Shown in pieces: positions 6,737 through 12,937 of a stretch of DNA of 16,823 nucleotides (its first letter is position 1; each line of letters begins with the position of its first letter). Below the pieces are notes generated by a model. The model did not search any database and had not been told where the DNA came from. It worked only from the letters and a program-made list of their open reading frames with translations. Location: assembly GCA_903847655.1 (NCBI GenBank), contig CAINEG010000191.1:1-16823 (forward strand). The letters are read 5' to 3'. Position numbers and translations under genes: made by a program. Origin of the DNA: an uncultured Bacteroidota bacterium (GTDB lineage Bacteria; Bacteroidota; Bacteroidia; Chitinophagales; Chitinophagaceae).

Positions 6737-7912
6737 ATGAGAAAAGTAATCACGCACTTAAGTTTCTATGTTTTACTGGCCATTATTGCAGGTATTCTCT
6801 TAGGCATTTATTCCCCGGCAAAGGCAGTTCAACTAGAACCATTGGCAAAAGGTTTTATCAGCCTGATTAAAATTTTCACCTACCCCATTATTTTTCTTAC
6901 CGTTTCTTTGGGCATTGCCAGCATGGGCGATTTAAAAAAAGTAGGACGAATTGGGATCAAATCATTGGTCTATTTTGAAATTGTAAGCACCCTTTCTTTA
7001 GCCATCGGAGTGCTTATGGCCCTTTGGATTCAACCAGGAAATATTAATAAAGAGGGTTTGCAAATGCAAGATCCTTCTAAATATACCCAAGCTACTCATT
7101 TTGATTTATGGGCCATCATTCAACAAAATACGAACTTGCAAATTTTGTTACTGGCCATTGTACTCGGCATCGCCTTAAACTTTTTAAACAAAAGAGAAAA
7201 ATACATTCATCTTTTGGGCAGATTAACTCATTATGTTTTTCTTGGATTAAAATTTGTCATGTATTTAGCGCCCTTGGGCGCCCTGGGTGGCATGTCCTTT
7301 GCCATTGGTAAATATGGATTAAAAACACTGATCCCTTTAGGTAAATTAATGGGTACGATGTATTTGACCATGGCTATTTTTATTGTGCTTGTGCTAGGAC
7401 TTATTTTAAAATATTATCAACTTTCTATTTTCCAATTAATCAAAAATATCAAAGAAGAATTGCTCATCGTCTTTGGCACTTCCTCTTCCGAACCTGCCAT
7501 GCCATCGCTGATGAATAAGCTTGAAAAGATGGGCTGCTCAAAATCGGTGGTGGGCTTGGTGGTGCCTACTGGTTATTCTTTTAATTTAGATGGGACTTCT
7601 ATTTATTTATCTATGGCAGTGATATTCATTGCACAATTGTACAATGTGCAATTAAGTAACGCTGAAATAGTAACAATGATTTTAATCTTAATGCTTACTT
7701 CAAAAGGTGCCGCAGGTGTCACAGGCAGTGGATTTATTGTGCTTGCTTCTACCTTAGCCACACTTCAAAAAATTCCTATGGAAGGGCTGGCTTTTTTATT
7801 GGGGGTAGATAAATTCATGAGTGAGGCAAGAGCCATTACCAATATCATTGGCAACAGTGCTGCCACCTTGGTCATTGCAAAATCGGAAGGAGAAACGATT
7901 AAATTAGATTAA
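6737..7912 (+). CDS. DctA-like C4-dicarboxylate/cation symporter (DAACS family)
   Basis: This inner-membrane carrier imports its substrate with Na+ or H+. The 391-residue product has the full DAACS fold: N-terminal hydrophobic helices, the HP1 serine motif SSSEPAMP (249-256), VVPTGYSFNLDGTSIY (275-290), the HP2 stretch SKGAAGVTGSGFIVL (322-336) and DKFMSEARAITNIIGN (358-373). S362 stands where amino-acid carriers such as GltPh have Asp394, which binds the substrate amino group; R365 and N369 match Arg397 and Asn401. FMSEARA and NLDGTS are the DctA form, so C4-dicarboxylates such as succinate, fumarate or malate are more likely than glutamate or aspartate. It is divergent from glutaryl-CoA dehydrogenase. 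A weak -7-like TATATTTA lies at 6712-6719. Its stop overlaps pyrF tail to tail. Confidence 0.92.
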   Translation: MRKVITHLSFYVLLAIIAGILLGIYSPAKAVQLEPLAKGFISLIKIFTYPIIFLTVSLGIASMGDLKKVGRIGIKSLVYFEIVSTLSLAIGVLMALWIQPGNINKEGLQMQDPSKYTQATHFDLWAIIQQNTNLQILLLAIVLGIALNFLNKREKYIHLLGRLTHYVFLGLKFVMYLAPLGALGGMSFAIGKYGLKTLIPLGKLMGTMYLTMAIFIVLVLGLILKYYQLSIFQLIKNIKEELLIVFGTSSSEPAMPSLMNKLEKMGCSKSVVGLVVPTGYSFNLDGTSIYLSMAVIFIAQLYNVQLSNAEIVTMILILMLTSKGAAGVTGSGFIVLASTLATLQKIPMEGLAFLLGVDKFMSEARAITNIIGNSAATLVIAKSEGETIKLD

Positions 7913-8710
7913 TAGGGCTTTCATTTCTTGCGCATAATCCTTTGCTGCAAGGGCTGCTTTTTCGGCAAAGTCATTTCCATTGCTGGCAAAAATGATGGCT
8001 CTACTGGCATTAACCAATAAGCCAACTTCATTGTTTTTACCGTATTTAGTCACTTCTGCTAAGCTACCACCTTGCGCACCCACTCCAGGTACCAATATAA
8101 AATGTGCTGGAATAATTTTACGAATGCTTTCAAATTCTTTGGCCTTGGTGGCACCCACTACAAACATGATTTGATCTGCTGAACCCCAAGAAGCTACTTG
8201 TTCCAAAACAGACTCATATAAAAATTGTCCGCTGGCTAATTTTTGTTGTTCAAAATTTTGACTTCCTATGTTGGAGGTTAAGCCAAGAACAATGGTACAT
8301 TTATTGCTATAGGCTAAGAAAGGTTCAATGCTGTCCTTGCCCATATAGGGTGCTACCGTGATGGCATCAAAGGGCAAAACCTCAAAAAATGTTTTTGCAT
8401 ACTGTGCCGAAGTATTTCCAATGTCTCCTCTTTTTGCATCTGCTATCGTAAAATGTGTGCTCGGAATATGCTCCAAAGTTTCTTCCATGGCTTGCCAACC
8501 TTTCACCCCCAAGGATTCATAAAAAGCGGTATTGATTTTATAACTCACACAGTAAGGCGCAGTTGCATCGATAATGGCTTTATTGAAATCGATTACCCCT
8601 TGGGCTGTCTTAGGCATACCTGCCGGTAATTTTTCTATATCGGAATCCAAACCCACACATAAATAGGATTGCTTAGCAACAATCTGCTTCATCAATTTAT
8701 CTTTTATCAT
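7904..8710 (-). CDS. pyrF: orotidine-5'-phosphate decarboxylase (type 2 subfamily)
   Basis: PyrF decarboxylates OMP to UMP, the last step of de novo pyrimidine synthesis. The 268-residue product matches the longer type 2 subfamily: CVGLDSDIEKLP (18-29), DFNKAIIDAT (41-50), VSYKINTAFYE (55-65) with the K58 contact, the catalytic DAKRGDIGNT (91-100), APYMG (120-124) and LVPGVGAQGG (206-215). The frame is open back to 8794, but the extra 28 residues match nothing in the family, run through the promoter and overlap the divergent lipoprotein gene. The ATG at 8708-8710 (MIKDKLMKQI) is therefore used. The 3' end overlaps the convergent transporter gene by 9 bases with no terminator visible between them. 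Confidence 0.95.
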   Translation of the reverse strand: MIKDKLMKQIVAKQSYLCVGLDSDIEKLPAGMPKTAQGVIDFNKAIIDATAPYCVSYKINTAFYESLGVKGWQAMEETLEHIPSTHFTIADAKRGDIGNTSAQYAKTFFEVLPFDAITVAPYMGKDSIEPFLAYSNKCTIVLGLTSNIGSQNFEQQKLASGQFLYESVLEQVASWGSADQIMFVVGATKAKEFESIRKIIPAHFILVPGVGAQGGSLAEVTKYGKNNEVGLLVNASRAIIFASNGNDFAEKAALAAKDYAQEMKALLI

Positions 8711-8733
8711 ATTTAGGTGGTTGATCCTACTAG

Positions 8734-8764
8734 CAAAATTAATATAAACCAAGCAAGCTGCCAA
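8734..8764 (-). promoter_or_regulatory. pyrF promoter (-33 TTG, -7 TAATTTTG)
   Basis: On the minus strand TTG (8764-8762), 20 bases, then TAATTTTG (8741-8734) followed by C: an exact -7 consensus at the normal spacing. It predicts a leader of roughly 17 bases before the pyrF ATG at 8710. It stands back to back with the lipoprotein promoter, the two TTG elements being 15 bases apart. Confidence 0.7.
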
Positions 8765-8779
8765 TTTACAAAACCAGCC

Positions 8780-8809
8780 TTGACTCAATGGCAAATTGGC
8801 TTAACTTTG
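8780..8809 (+). promoter_or_regulatory. lipoprotein gene promoter (-33 TTG, -7 TAACTTTG), almost leaderless
   Basis: TTG (8780-8782), 19 bases, then TAACTTTG (8802-8809) followed by C is an exact match to the Bacteroidota promoter at ideal spacing. Only six bases lie between the box and the ATG at 8816, so the transcript should start at or just before the start codon. Confidence 0.75.
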
Positions 8810-8815
8810 CTCCCA

Positions 8816-9232
8816 ATGAAACCACTAAAAACTAAAGCCTTTATACTTATCGGAATGCTTGTTTTGGCAATGAGTTGTAGCGATAAGGCCAATCATGAAA
8901 TGGCAGACAATGCCCTTGACGGTGGCAGGTACTTCTTAGAAAATTGCAACCAAGGCGATTTCAACAAAGCAGTCAATTACCTATTGGACAATCCCGAAAA
9001 TCAAAGCTATTTTAAGGGTATCTCCCTCCAATATTTTGCCTTAGACAAGGAAGGAAGGCAGCAATTAAGACAGGCCTCTATACAGATTAATGAAGTAAAG
9101 ACCATCGATAGCAACCAAAGCATCATTAGCTACCAAAGTTCAATGGATAAAATTCCCCATCAACTTAAAGTGGTCAATAGCAAAAAAGGTTGGAAAGTAG
9201 ATTTAAAATATACTTATAGTCCAAATAAATAA
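8816..9232 (+). CDS. small predicted lipoprotein, possibly DUF4878-like
   Basis: The 138-residue product has a lipoprotein signal: basic MKPLKTK, hydrophobic AFILIGMLVLAM, and lipobox LAMSC with the acylated cysteine at 21. The rest looks like one small alpha+beta domain: helices GGRYFLENCNQGDFNKAVNYLLD and EGRQQLRQASIQ, then strands SIISYQSS, HQLKVV and GWKVDLKYTY. The pattern of a short-cycle helix pair followed by a sheet with 'KVV..KKGWKVDL' recalls NTF2-like DUF4878 lipoproteins, but this is only a resemblance. The frame is open upstream to 8717, but the promoter at 8780-8809 lies inside that stretch and only the ATG at 8816 gives a lipoprotein signal. Function unknown; divergent from pyrF. 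Confidence 0.85.
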   Translation: MKPLKTKAFILIGMLVLAMSCSDKANHEMADNALDGGRYFLENCNQGDFNKAVNYLLDNPENQSYFKGISLQYFALDKEGRQQLRQASIQINEVKTIDSNQSIISYQSSMDKIPHQLKVVNSKKGWKVDLKYTYSPNK

Positions 9233-9243
9233 AACAAAAAATG

Positions 9244-9251
9244 TATATTTG
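9244..9251 (+). promoter_or_regulatory. -7 element upstream of the 50-residue membrane protein gene
   Basis: TATATTTG followed by C matches TAnnTTTG exactly, 12 bases after the lipoprotein stop codon. It predicts a leader of about 40 bases before the ATG at 9297. No TTG is seen at the -33 position. It is evidence that the short frame downstream is transcribed on its own. Confidence 0.4.
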
Positions 9252-9296
9252 CCCCGAATAAAATAGCCTCTTTAAACAATTATATTAATTTCAACA

Positions 9297-9449
9297 ATGG
9301 AAGCACAAAAAAATACAAAAAAATACTGGGCACTATGTTTTACATGGGCGGTCGTTTTAGTGGCCTTAATCATCTTACACAGAGAATTTTTCTGGCTAGC
9401 GCTTCCAGGTACTTTTACTTATTTTGTAAAAGCCATGGATTTGATCTAA
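9297..9449 (+). CDS. small membrane protein, 50 residues, function unknown
   Basis: The short open frame begins MEAQKNTKKYWALCFTWAVV and ends VKAMDLI. It has a polar, lysine-rich N-terminus (1-9) and one long hydrophobic segment (about 11-27). A second aromatic, amphipathic stretch (about 31-44, FFWLALPGTFTYF) follows and may be a second membrane pass. Support for it being real comes from the -7 box 45 bases upstream, a strong hairpin terminator 35 bases downstream, and a composition typical of a membrane protein. I do not recognise the family and propose no function. Confidence 0.6.
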   Translation: MEAQKNTKKYWALCFTWAVVLVALIILHREFFWLALPGTFTYFVKAMDLI

Positions 9450-9484
9450 GATTAAATTTTAAAAAATATTCCCTATAAATAAAG

Positions 9485-9515
9485 AAGCCTCCTGATTATT
9501 CAGAAGGCTTTTTTT
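9485..9515. terminator. hairpin terminator, probably bidirectional
   Basis: Arms AAGCCT (9485-9490) and AGGCTT (9505-9510) continue inward as CTGA/TCAG around a TTAT loop; one position is C-A on the plus strand and G-U on the minus strand. On the plus strand seven T follow (9509-9515), ending the small membrane protein transcript. On the minus strand the stem is fully paired with the wobble and the trailing sequence CTTCTTTATTT is T-rich, so it may also end the serine hydrolase gene whose stop is at 9541. Confidence 0.85.
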
Positions 9516-9540
9516 ATTTCAATACGCTATTTTTTTCTCT

Positions 9541-10689
9541 TTATTTAAGAATGGACAAAGCCGCATCTATATAAGAAAAGTTTTCAGGTTGAGAATGATG
9601 AATGGGCTTGATTACTTTTGATTCGCCCAGTCTTACCACGACCGCATTCTTTTCCTTGATAATAAACACATATTGGCCAAACAATCCATTTTGTGCAGCT
9701 ACACTTAAGCCTCTATGATGGACGATCCAATACTGATAGCCATAAAAATCCACAGGATTGTTGTTTTCATAAGTGTCTTTTAAATACGTAGCAGGTGTGG
9801 TAGCTGCTTGTACATAACTTTCAGAAACAATTTGTTTATCTCCCCATTTACCTTTGTTCAATACCAATTGGCCAAACCTAGCATAGTCATGTGCCACCCC
9901 ATTGAAACAACAAAATGTTTTCTCATGTTTTTTAGCTCCATCCAATAACCATAATGCATCTGCTTCGGCGCCCATGGGTTTCATAAAACGCTCGCTAACT
10001 AAATGGGAGATATTGTCCCCAAATACTTTTTCTACGATAAACCCCAACACTTGCGTATCCGCACTACGATAATCCCAAGTACTGCCCGATGGCTCTTTGT
10101 ATTTTAGTTGATCAATCAAATAAGCTTCATCATCCCCATAATAACCAGTCGCATTTAAACTAAAATAACTTTTATCCGATTCTAAATAATTGGTGCCAGA
10201 ACTCATGGTCAATAAATCTTTGATGCGTACTTTTTCCAAACCACTGGTTTTGAAATGAGGCACATAATTACCTACTGGCTCGTCCAAGGATTTTATTTTT
10301 CCTTCATCTAATGCAATGCCAATGAGTAAGGAAATAATACTTTTAGCAGCCGAGAAGGATCCGCTTAATGTTTTAGGGGTATACCCATCCCAATATTGCT
10401 CATACAATAATTTCCCATTTTGAATCACCAAAAAAGCATGGGTATTATTAGAATCAATAATCTTCATTAAAGAATCTGGAATCACGCCTTTATTGTAATT
10501 ACTATCTAAAGGCCAAAACTGAGGTGCTCCTCCACTGGCGACTAAACGAGTAGGATGTGTTTTATAATCGTGAATGGTATGTTTTCCCCAAAGGGCAAAA
10601 TTTCTCAAATGAGAGAATCTTGGTGTATACGATAACCCTATCAATACAATAAGGATAAAAGCAAACCCAAGTAGTACTTTTTTTAGCAT
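9541..10689 (-). CDS. serine hydrolase of the class C beta-lactamase / esterase (SxxK) family
   Basis: The 382-residue protein has an N-terminal membrane anchor or uncleaved signal (MLKKVLLGFAFILIVLIGL) and a beta-lactamase-fold domain from about 70. The nucleophile motif SxxK is SAAK (S113, K116). The second motif is Y207 in YRSADTQVLGF, with S in place of the usual N of YxN. The third region is AAQNGLFGQYVFI (331-343), replacing KTG/HxG. The YxSA...GF form and the CFNGVAHDYARFGQL stretch (261-274) resemble the 6-aminohexanoate-dimer hydrolase (NylB-like) and esterase branch more than true AmpC, so resistance to beta-lactams is not implied. Substrate unknown; likely acts in the periplasm. 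The upstream region (81 bases, shared with a divergent nitroreductase) holds an inverted repeat. Confidence 0.85.
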   Translation of the reverse strand: MLKKVLLGFAFILIVLIGLSYTPRFSHLRNFALWGKHTIHDYKTHPTRLVASGGAPQFWPLDSNYNKGVIPDSLMKIIDSNNTHAFLVIQNGKLLYEQYWDGYTPKTLSGSFSAAKSIISLLIGIALDEGKIKSLDEPVGNYVPHFKTSGLEKVRIKDLLTMSSGTNYLESDKSYFSLNATGYYGDDEAYLIDQLKYKEPSGSTWDYRSADTQVLGFIVEKVFGDNISHLVSERFMKPMGAEADALWLLDGAKKHEKTFCCFNGVAHDYARFGQLVLNKGKWGDKQIVSESYVQAATTPATYLKDTYENNNPVDFYGYQYWIVHHRGLSVAAQNGLFGQYVFIIKEKNAVVVRLGESKVIKPIHHSQPENFSYIDAALSILK

Positions 10690-10723
10690 TAGTAGGAAAA
10701 TTTTGGTTTATTTGCAAGCCGCA

Positions 10724-10742
10724 AGTGCTAAATTCAAGCACT
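10724..10742. promoter_or_regulatory. inverted repeat between divergent serine hydrolase and nitroreductase genes
   Basis: AGTGCT (10724-10729) and AGCACT (10737-10742) are perfect 6-base arms with a 7-base spacer, in the middle of the 81-base divergent spacer. A shared operator is plausible, but arms are short and neither gene has a clear -7 consensus box to anchor it (closest is TTTATTTG at 10707-10714 on the plus strand). Confidence 0.3.
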
Positions 10743-10770
10743 AATTTAATTAAAATAAAGCAAAAGCAAT

Positions 10771-11493
10771 ATGTATTCCAGCGAATTTCAAGAAATAATT
10801 AACAGAAGAAGGTCCAATAGAAAGTTTGATCCCTTGGTAGAAGTTCCAGCAGAGGTCATCAAAAGAAGTTTAGAAAGAGCCATTTTATCGCCCAATAGCA
10901 GCAATATGCAATTGTGGGAATTTTATTGGATTAGATCTGAAGAGGAGAAAAAGAAATATGGCGATTTGTGTTTAGGACAGAATGCTGCTAAAACTGCCAA
11001 AGAAATTGTGGTCTTTGTTACGCGAAAAGACTTATGGAAACAACATGCCAAATGGAATTATGATAGATTGAAAGCTGGCATCAAAGGCGAACCCAATAAA
11101 CTTCAAAAAAGAGGCTTGGATTATTATGGAAAATTAATGCCCCTCGCCTATCGTTCCGATATTTTCGGACTATTTGCTTTTGTAAGAAGATGTCTAAGTT
11201 TTTTTATGGGACTCCGTAAACCTTTTATGCGTTTTGGTGGCAAGGCAGACCAAAGAGTAACGGTGCACAAATCTTGTGCATTAGCCGCACAAACTTTTAT
11301 GTTGTCTATTGCCGCAGAAGGATTTGAATCCTGCCCTATGGAGGGCTTTGATGAACTAAGAGTAAAAAAAGCATTGCAACTGCCTGCTGGTGCAGAAATC
11401 AATATGATTATTTCGGTGGGCAAGGGCACCGAAGAAGGTATTTGGGGGCCAAGGTTTAGACTGCCTTATGAAGAAGTTGTTTTTGAAAGATAA
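10771..11493 (+). CDS. nitroreductase family FMN-dependent oxidoreductase
   Basis: The 240-residue protein carries the nitroreductase FMN-binding pattern. RRRSNRKFD (12-20) is the phosphate-contacting start, and SPNSSNMQLWEFY (40-52) is the second FMN segment. CALAAQTFMLSIAAEGFESCPMEGFD (169-194) is the dimer and isoalloxazine region, followed by INMIISVGKG (210-219). Between about 95 and 165 there is an aromatic, basic segment (LDYYGKLMPLAYRSD, FGLFAFVRRCLSFFMGLRK) longer than in the minimal fold, which may form a lid or a membrane-facing surface. The substrate (quinone, nitro compound, enone or dehalogenation-type) cannot be told. No Shine-Dalgarno sequence precedes the ATG. It converges with the CoA-transferase gene with 16 bases between stops. 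Confidence 0.9.
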   Translation: MYSSEFQEIINRRRSNRKFDPLVEVPAEVIKRSLERAILSPNSSNMQLWEFYWIRSEEEKKKYGDLCLGQNAAKTAKEIVVFVTRKDLWKQHAKWNYDRLKAGIKGEPNKLQKRGLDYYGKLMPLAYRSDIFGLFAFVRRCLSFFMGLRKPFMRFGGKADQRVTVHKSCALAAQTFMLSIAAEGFESCPMEGFDELRVKKALQLPAGAEINMIISVGKGTEEGIWGPRFRLPYEEVVFER

Positions 11494-11499
11494 CAACCC

Positions 11500-11528
11500 A
11501 AGGTTTAAATTAAAATAACTTAAACCTT
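11500..11528. terminator. inverted repeat at the convergent 3' ends, possible weak bidirectional terminator
   Basis: AAGGTTTAA (11500-11508) and TTAAACCTT (11520-11528) pair perfectly over 9 bases with an 11-base loop, spanning the 16-base gap between the nitroreductase stop and the CoA-transferase stop. The right arm lies inside the last codons of the CoA-transferase. No long U run follows on either strand, so efficient intrinsic termination is doubtful. Confidence 0.4.
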
Positions 11529-12793
11529 TCAAAACATTTTCTTGAAAGTGCTTCTCGGTCATCGGGGTGTGCGATATCAATTAATAGCTGAGCTCTTTGT
11601 CTTAGATTTTTTCCATACAAATAGGCTACTCCATATTCTGTCACAATATAATGCACATGCCCTCTGGTGGTGACTACCCCTGCCCCTTCCTGCAAATAAG
11701 GAACTATTTTAGATTTTCCTTTGTTGGTTCTACTGTTTAAGGCAATAATGGGCTTGCCCCCTTCACTTAATGCGGCCCCACGCATAAAATCCATCTGACC
11801 ACCAATGCCACTGAATTGATAACTGCCAATACTATCTGCACAAACCTGGCCAGTGATATCCACTTCTACGGCACTATTGATGGCAATCACTTTAGGATTG
11901 CGCCTAATCACATGCGGGTCATTCACATAATCGATATCTAAAAATGCAATGGCTGGATTGTCGTTGATATAATTGTATAATTTTTTTGTGCCTAAGGCAA
12001 AAGAAGTCACTAATTTATTGGGATGAATTTTTTTCTTACTATTGTTGATGATGTCTTTCTCAAATAAATCAATGACCCCATCACTAAACATTTCGGTATG
12101 CATGCCTAAATTTTTATGCCCGTTCAAAGCTTTCAACACCGCATCAGGTATCGCCCCTATACCTACTTGCAGTGTACTGCCATCCTCTATCAAACCAGCT
12201 ACATGGTTTCCAATTTTTAATTCCTCCTCTGTAACAGATGCTGCATAATTTACTTCTGGCAATGCTTCATCATGAAAAACCATGGCAGTAAATCGGTCGG
12301 TATGTATCATCCCATCCCCATGTGTTCTAGGCATTTGAGGATTCACTTGAGCAATAATAATTTTAGCACAATTCACTGCAGTGCGCGCCACATCCACGGA
12401 AGTCCCTAAAGTACAGTAGCCATGGATATCTGGAGGGGATACCTGCACCATGGCAACATCGATGGGCAAAACACTGCGCATCATATCGGGTATATCACTT
12501 AAAAATGCAGGAATAAAATCGGCACGACCTTCGGCCACCGCTTGCCGAATGGGTTCGGAAACAAAAAGTGAATTGATATGAAAGGCCTTTTCATATCCCT
12601 TTTTAGCCAGTTCAATTTCTCCTTGTAAAGTGATAGATACAATTTCGGTGCCCACCAATCTATCTTTATGCTTTGCCAATTCTCTTAATAAAAACAAAGG
12701 GGTGCAAGCACTGCCATGAACAAAAATTCTTTGTCCACTTTGAATTAAATTTAAAGCTTCATTCGCCGAAGCGTAATTGTAAGGATGCACCAT
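11510..12793 (-). CDS. acetyl-CoA hydrolase/transferase family CoA-transferase
   Basis: The 427-residue protein belongs to the family of 4-hydroxybutyrate, butyryl and succinyl CoA-transferases using acetate or acetyl-CoA. Landmarks are GQRIFVHGSACTP (20-32), VAMVQVSPPDIHGYCTLG (113-130) with the conserved SPPDxHGY, GDGSTLQVGIGAIPDAV (204-219) and MHTEMFSDGVIDL (231-243). The C-terminal block includes NSAVEVDITGQVCADS (306-321), SGIGGQMDF (328-336) and TEYGVAYLYGK (385-395). By position, E234 in HTEMFSDG is the likely glutamate that forms the covalent CoA thioester (Glu238 in the Clostridium aminobutyricum enzyme). Length is close to that enzyme's. The exact acyl substrate cannot be read. It stands alone between convergent and co-directional neighbours, with two inverted repeats upstream. 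Confidence 0.92.
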   Translation of the reverse strand: MVHPYNYASANEALNLIQSGQRIFVHGSACTPLFLLRELAKHKDRLVGTEIVSITLQGEIELAKKGYEKAFHINSLFVSEPIRQAVAEGRADFIPAFLSDIPDMMRSVLPIDVAMVQVSPPDIHGYCTLGTSVDVARTAVNCAKIIIAQVNPQMPRTHGDGMIHTDRFTAMVFHDEALPEVNYAASVTEEELKIGNHVAGLIEDGSTLQVGIGAIPDAVLKALNGHKNLGMHTEMFSDGVIDLFEKDIINNSKKKIHPNKLVTSFALGTKKLYNYINDNPAIAFLDIDYVNDPHVIRRNPKVIAINSAVEVDITGQVCADSIGSYQFSGIGGQMDFMRGAALSEGGKPIIALNSRTNKGKSKIVPYLQEGAGVVTTRGHVHYIVTEYGVAYLYGKNLRQRAQLLIDIAHPDDREALSRKCFERFKLF

Positions 12794-12794
12794 T

Positions 12795-12823
12795 GCTTAT
12801 TTTTTGTTTTGCACAAAATAAGC
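12795..12823 (-). promoter_or_regulatory. hairpin adjoining the CoA-transferase start codon
   Basis: GCTTATTTT (12795-12803) and AAAATAAGC (12815-12823) are perfect 9-base arms with an 11-base loop, ending one base before the ATG on the minus strand. The distal arm overlaps the only -7-like sequence here, TTATTTTG (12821-12814, one mismatch). It could work as a DNA operator or, in the mRNA, hide the start codon. The role is inference. Confidence 0.45.
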
Positions 12824-12852
12824 GCCTTGCGAAAGCATTAAACATGATTAAA

Positions 12853-12870
12853 ATCAATACCCCTATTGAT
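12853..12870. promoter_or_regulatory. inverted repeat ATCAATA-N4-TATTGAT, candidate operator
   Basis: Perfect 7-base arms (12853-12859 and 12864-12870) flank CCCC. The site lies 60-77 bases upstream of the CoA-transferase start and downstream of the DUF1080 terminator, so it most likely concerns the CoA-transferase gene. The form is typical of a homodimeric regulator site; the regulator is unknown. Confidence 0.4.
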
Positions 12871-12886
12871 ATTTGATAGCTCAAAG

Positions 12887-12915
12887 TAAAAAGCCCCCAA
12901 AATTTGGAGGCTTTT
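12887..12915 (-). terminator. terminator of the metalloprotease-DUF1080 operon
   Basis: AGCC.CC (12892-12898) pairs with GG.GGCT (12906-12912), extended by AAA/TTT and flanked by A/T runs on both sides. The one non-Watson-Crick position is C-A on the plus strand but G-U on the minus strand, so the RNA stem is continuous only in the minus direction. The minus-strand tail is TTTTTACTT. It lies 23-51 bases past the DUF1080 stop. Confidence 0.85.
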
Positions 12916-12937
12916 TATTATTCGATCTTAACTATTG

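Noticed and set aside
6650..6757. N-terminal extension of glutaryl-CoA dehydrogenase, 36 residues, hydrophobic and looking like a signal sequence
   Set aside because: It crosses an exact -7 box and overlaps the start of the divergent transporter gene, and the enzyme is cytoplasmic. The family N-terminus begins at the inner methionine.
8711..8815. Extended N-termini for both pyrF (to 8794) and the lipoprotein (from 8717)
   Set aside because: Both extensions run through the divergent promoters and add sequence unlike either family; the lipoprotein signal only works from 8816.
9541..10689. Beta-lactam resistance gene
   Set aside because: SxxK is present, but the YxN and KTG motifs are replaced in a way typical of esterase or NylB-like hydrolases, so resistance is not supported.
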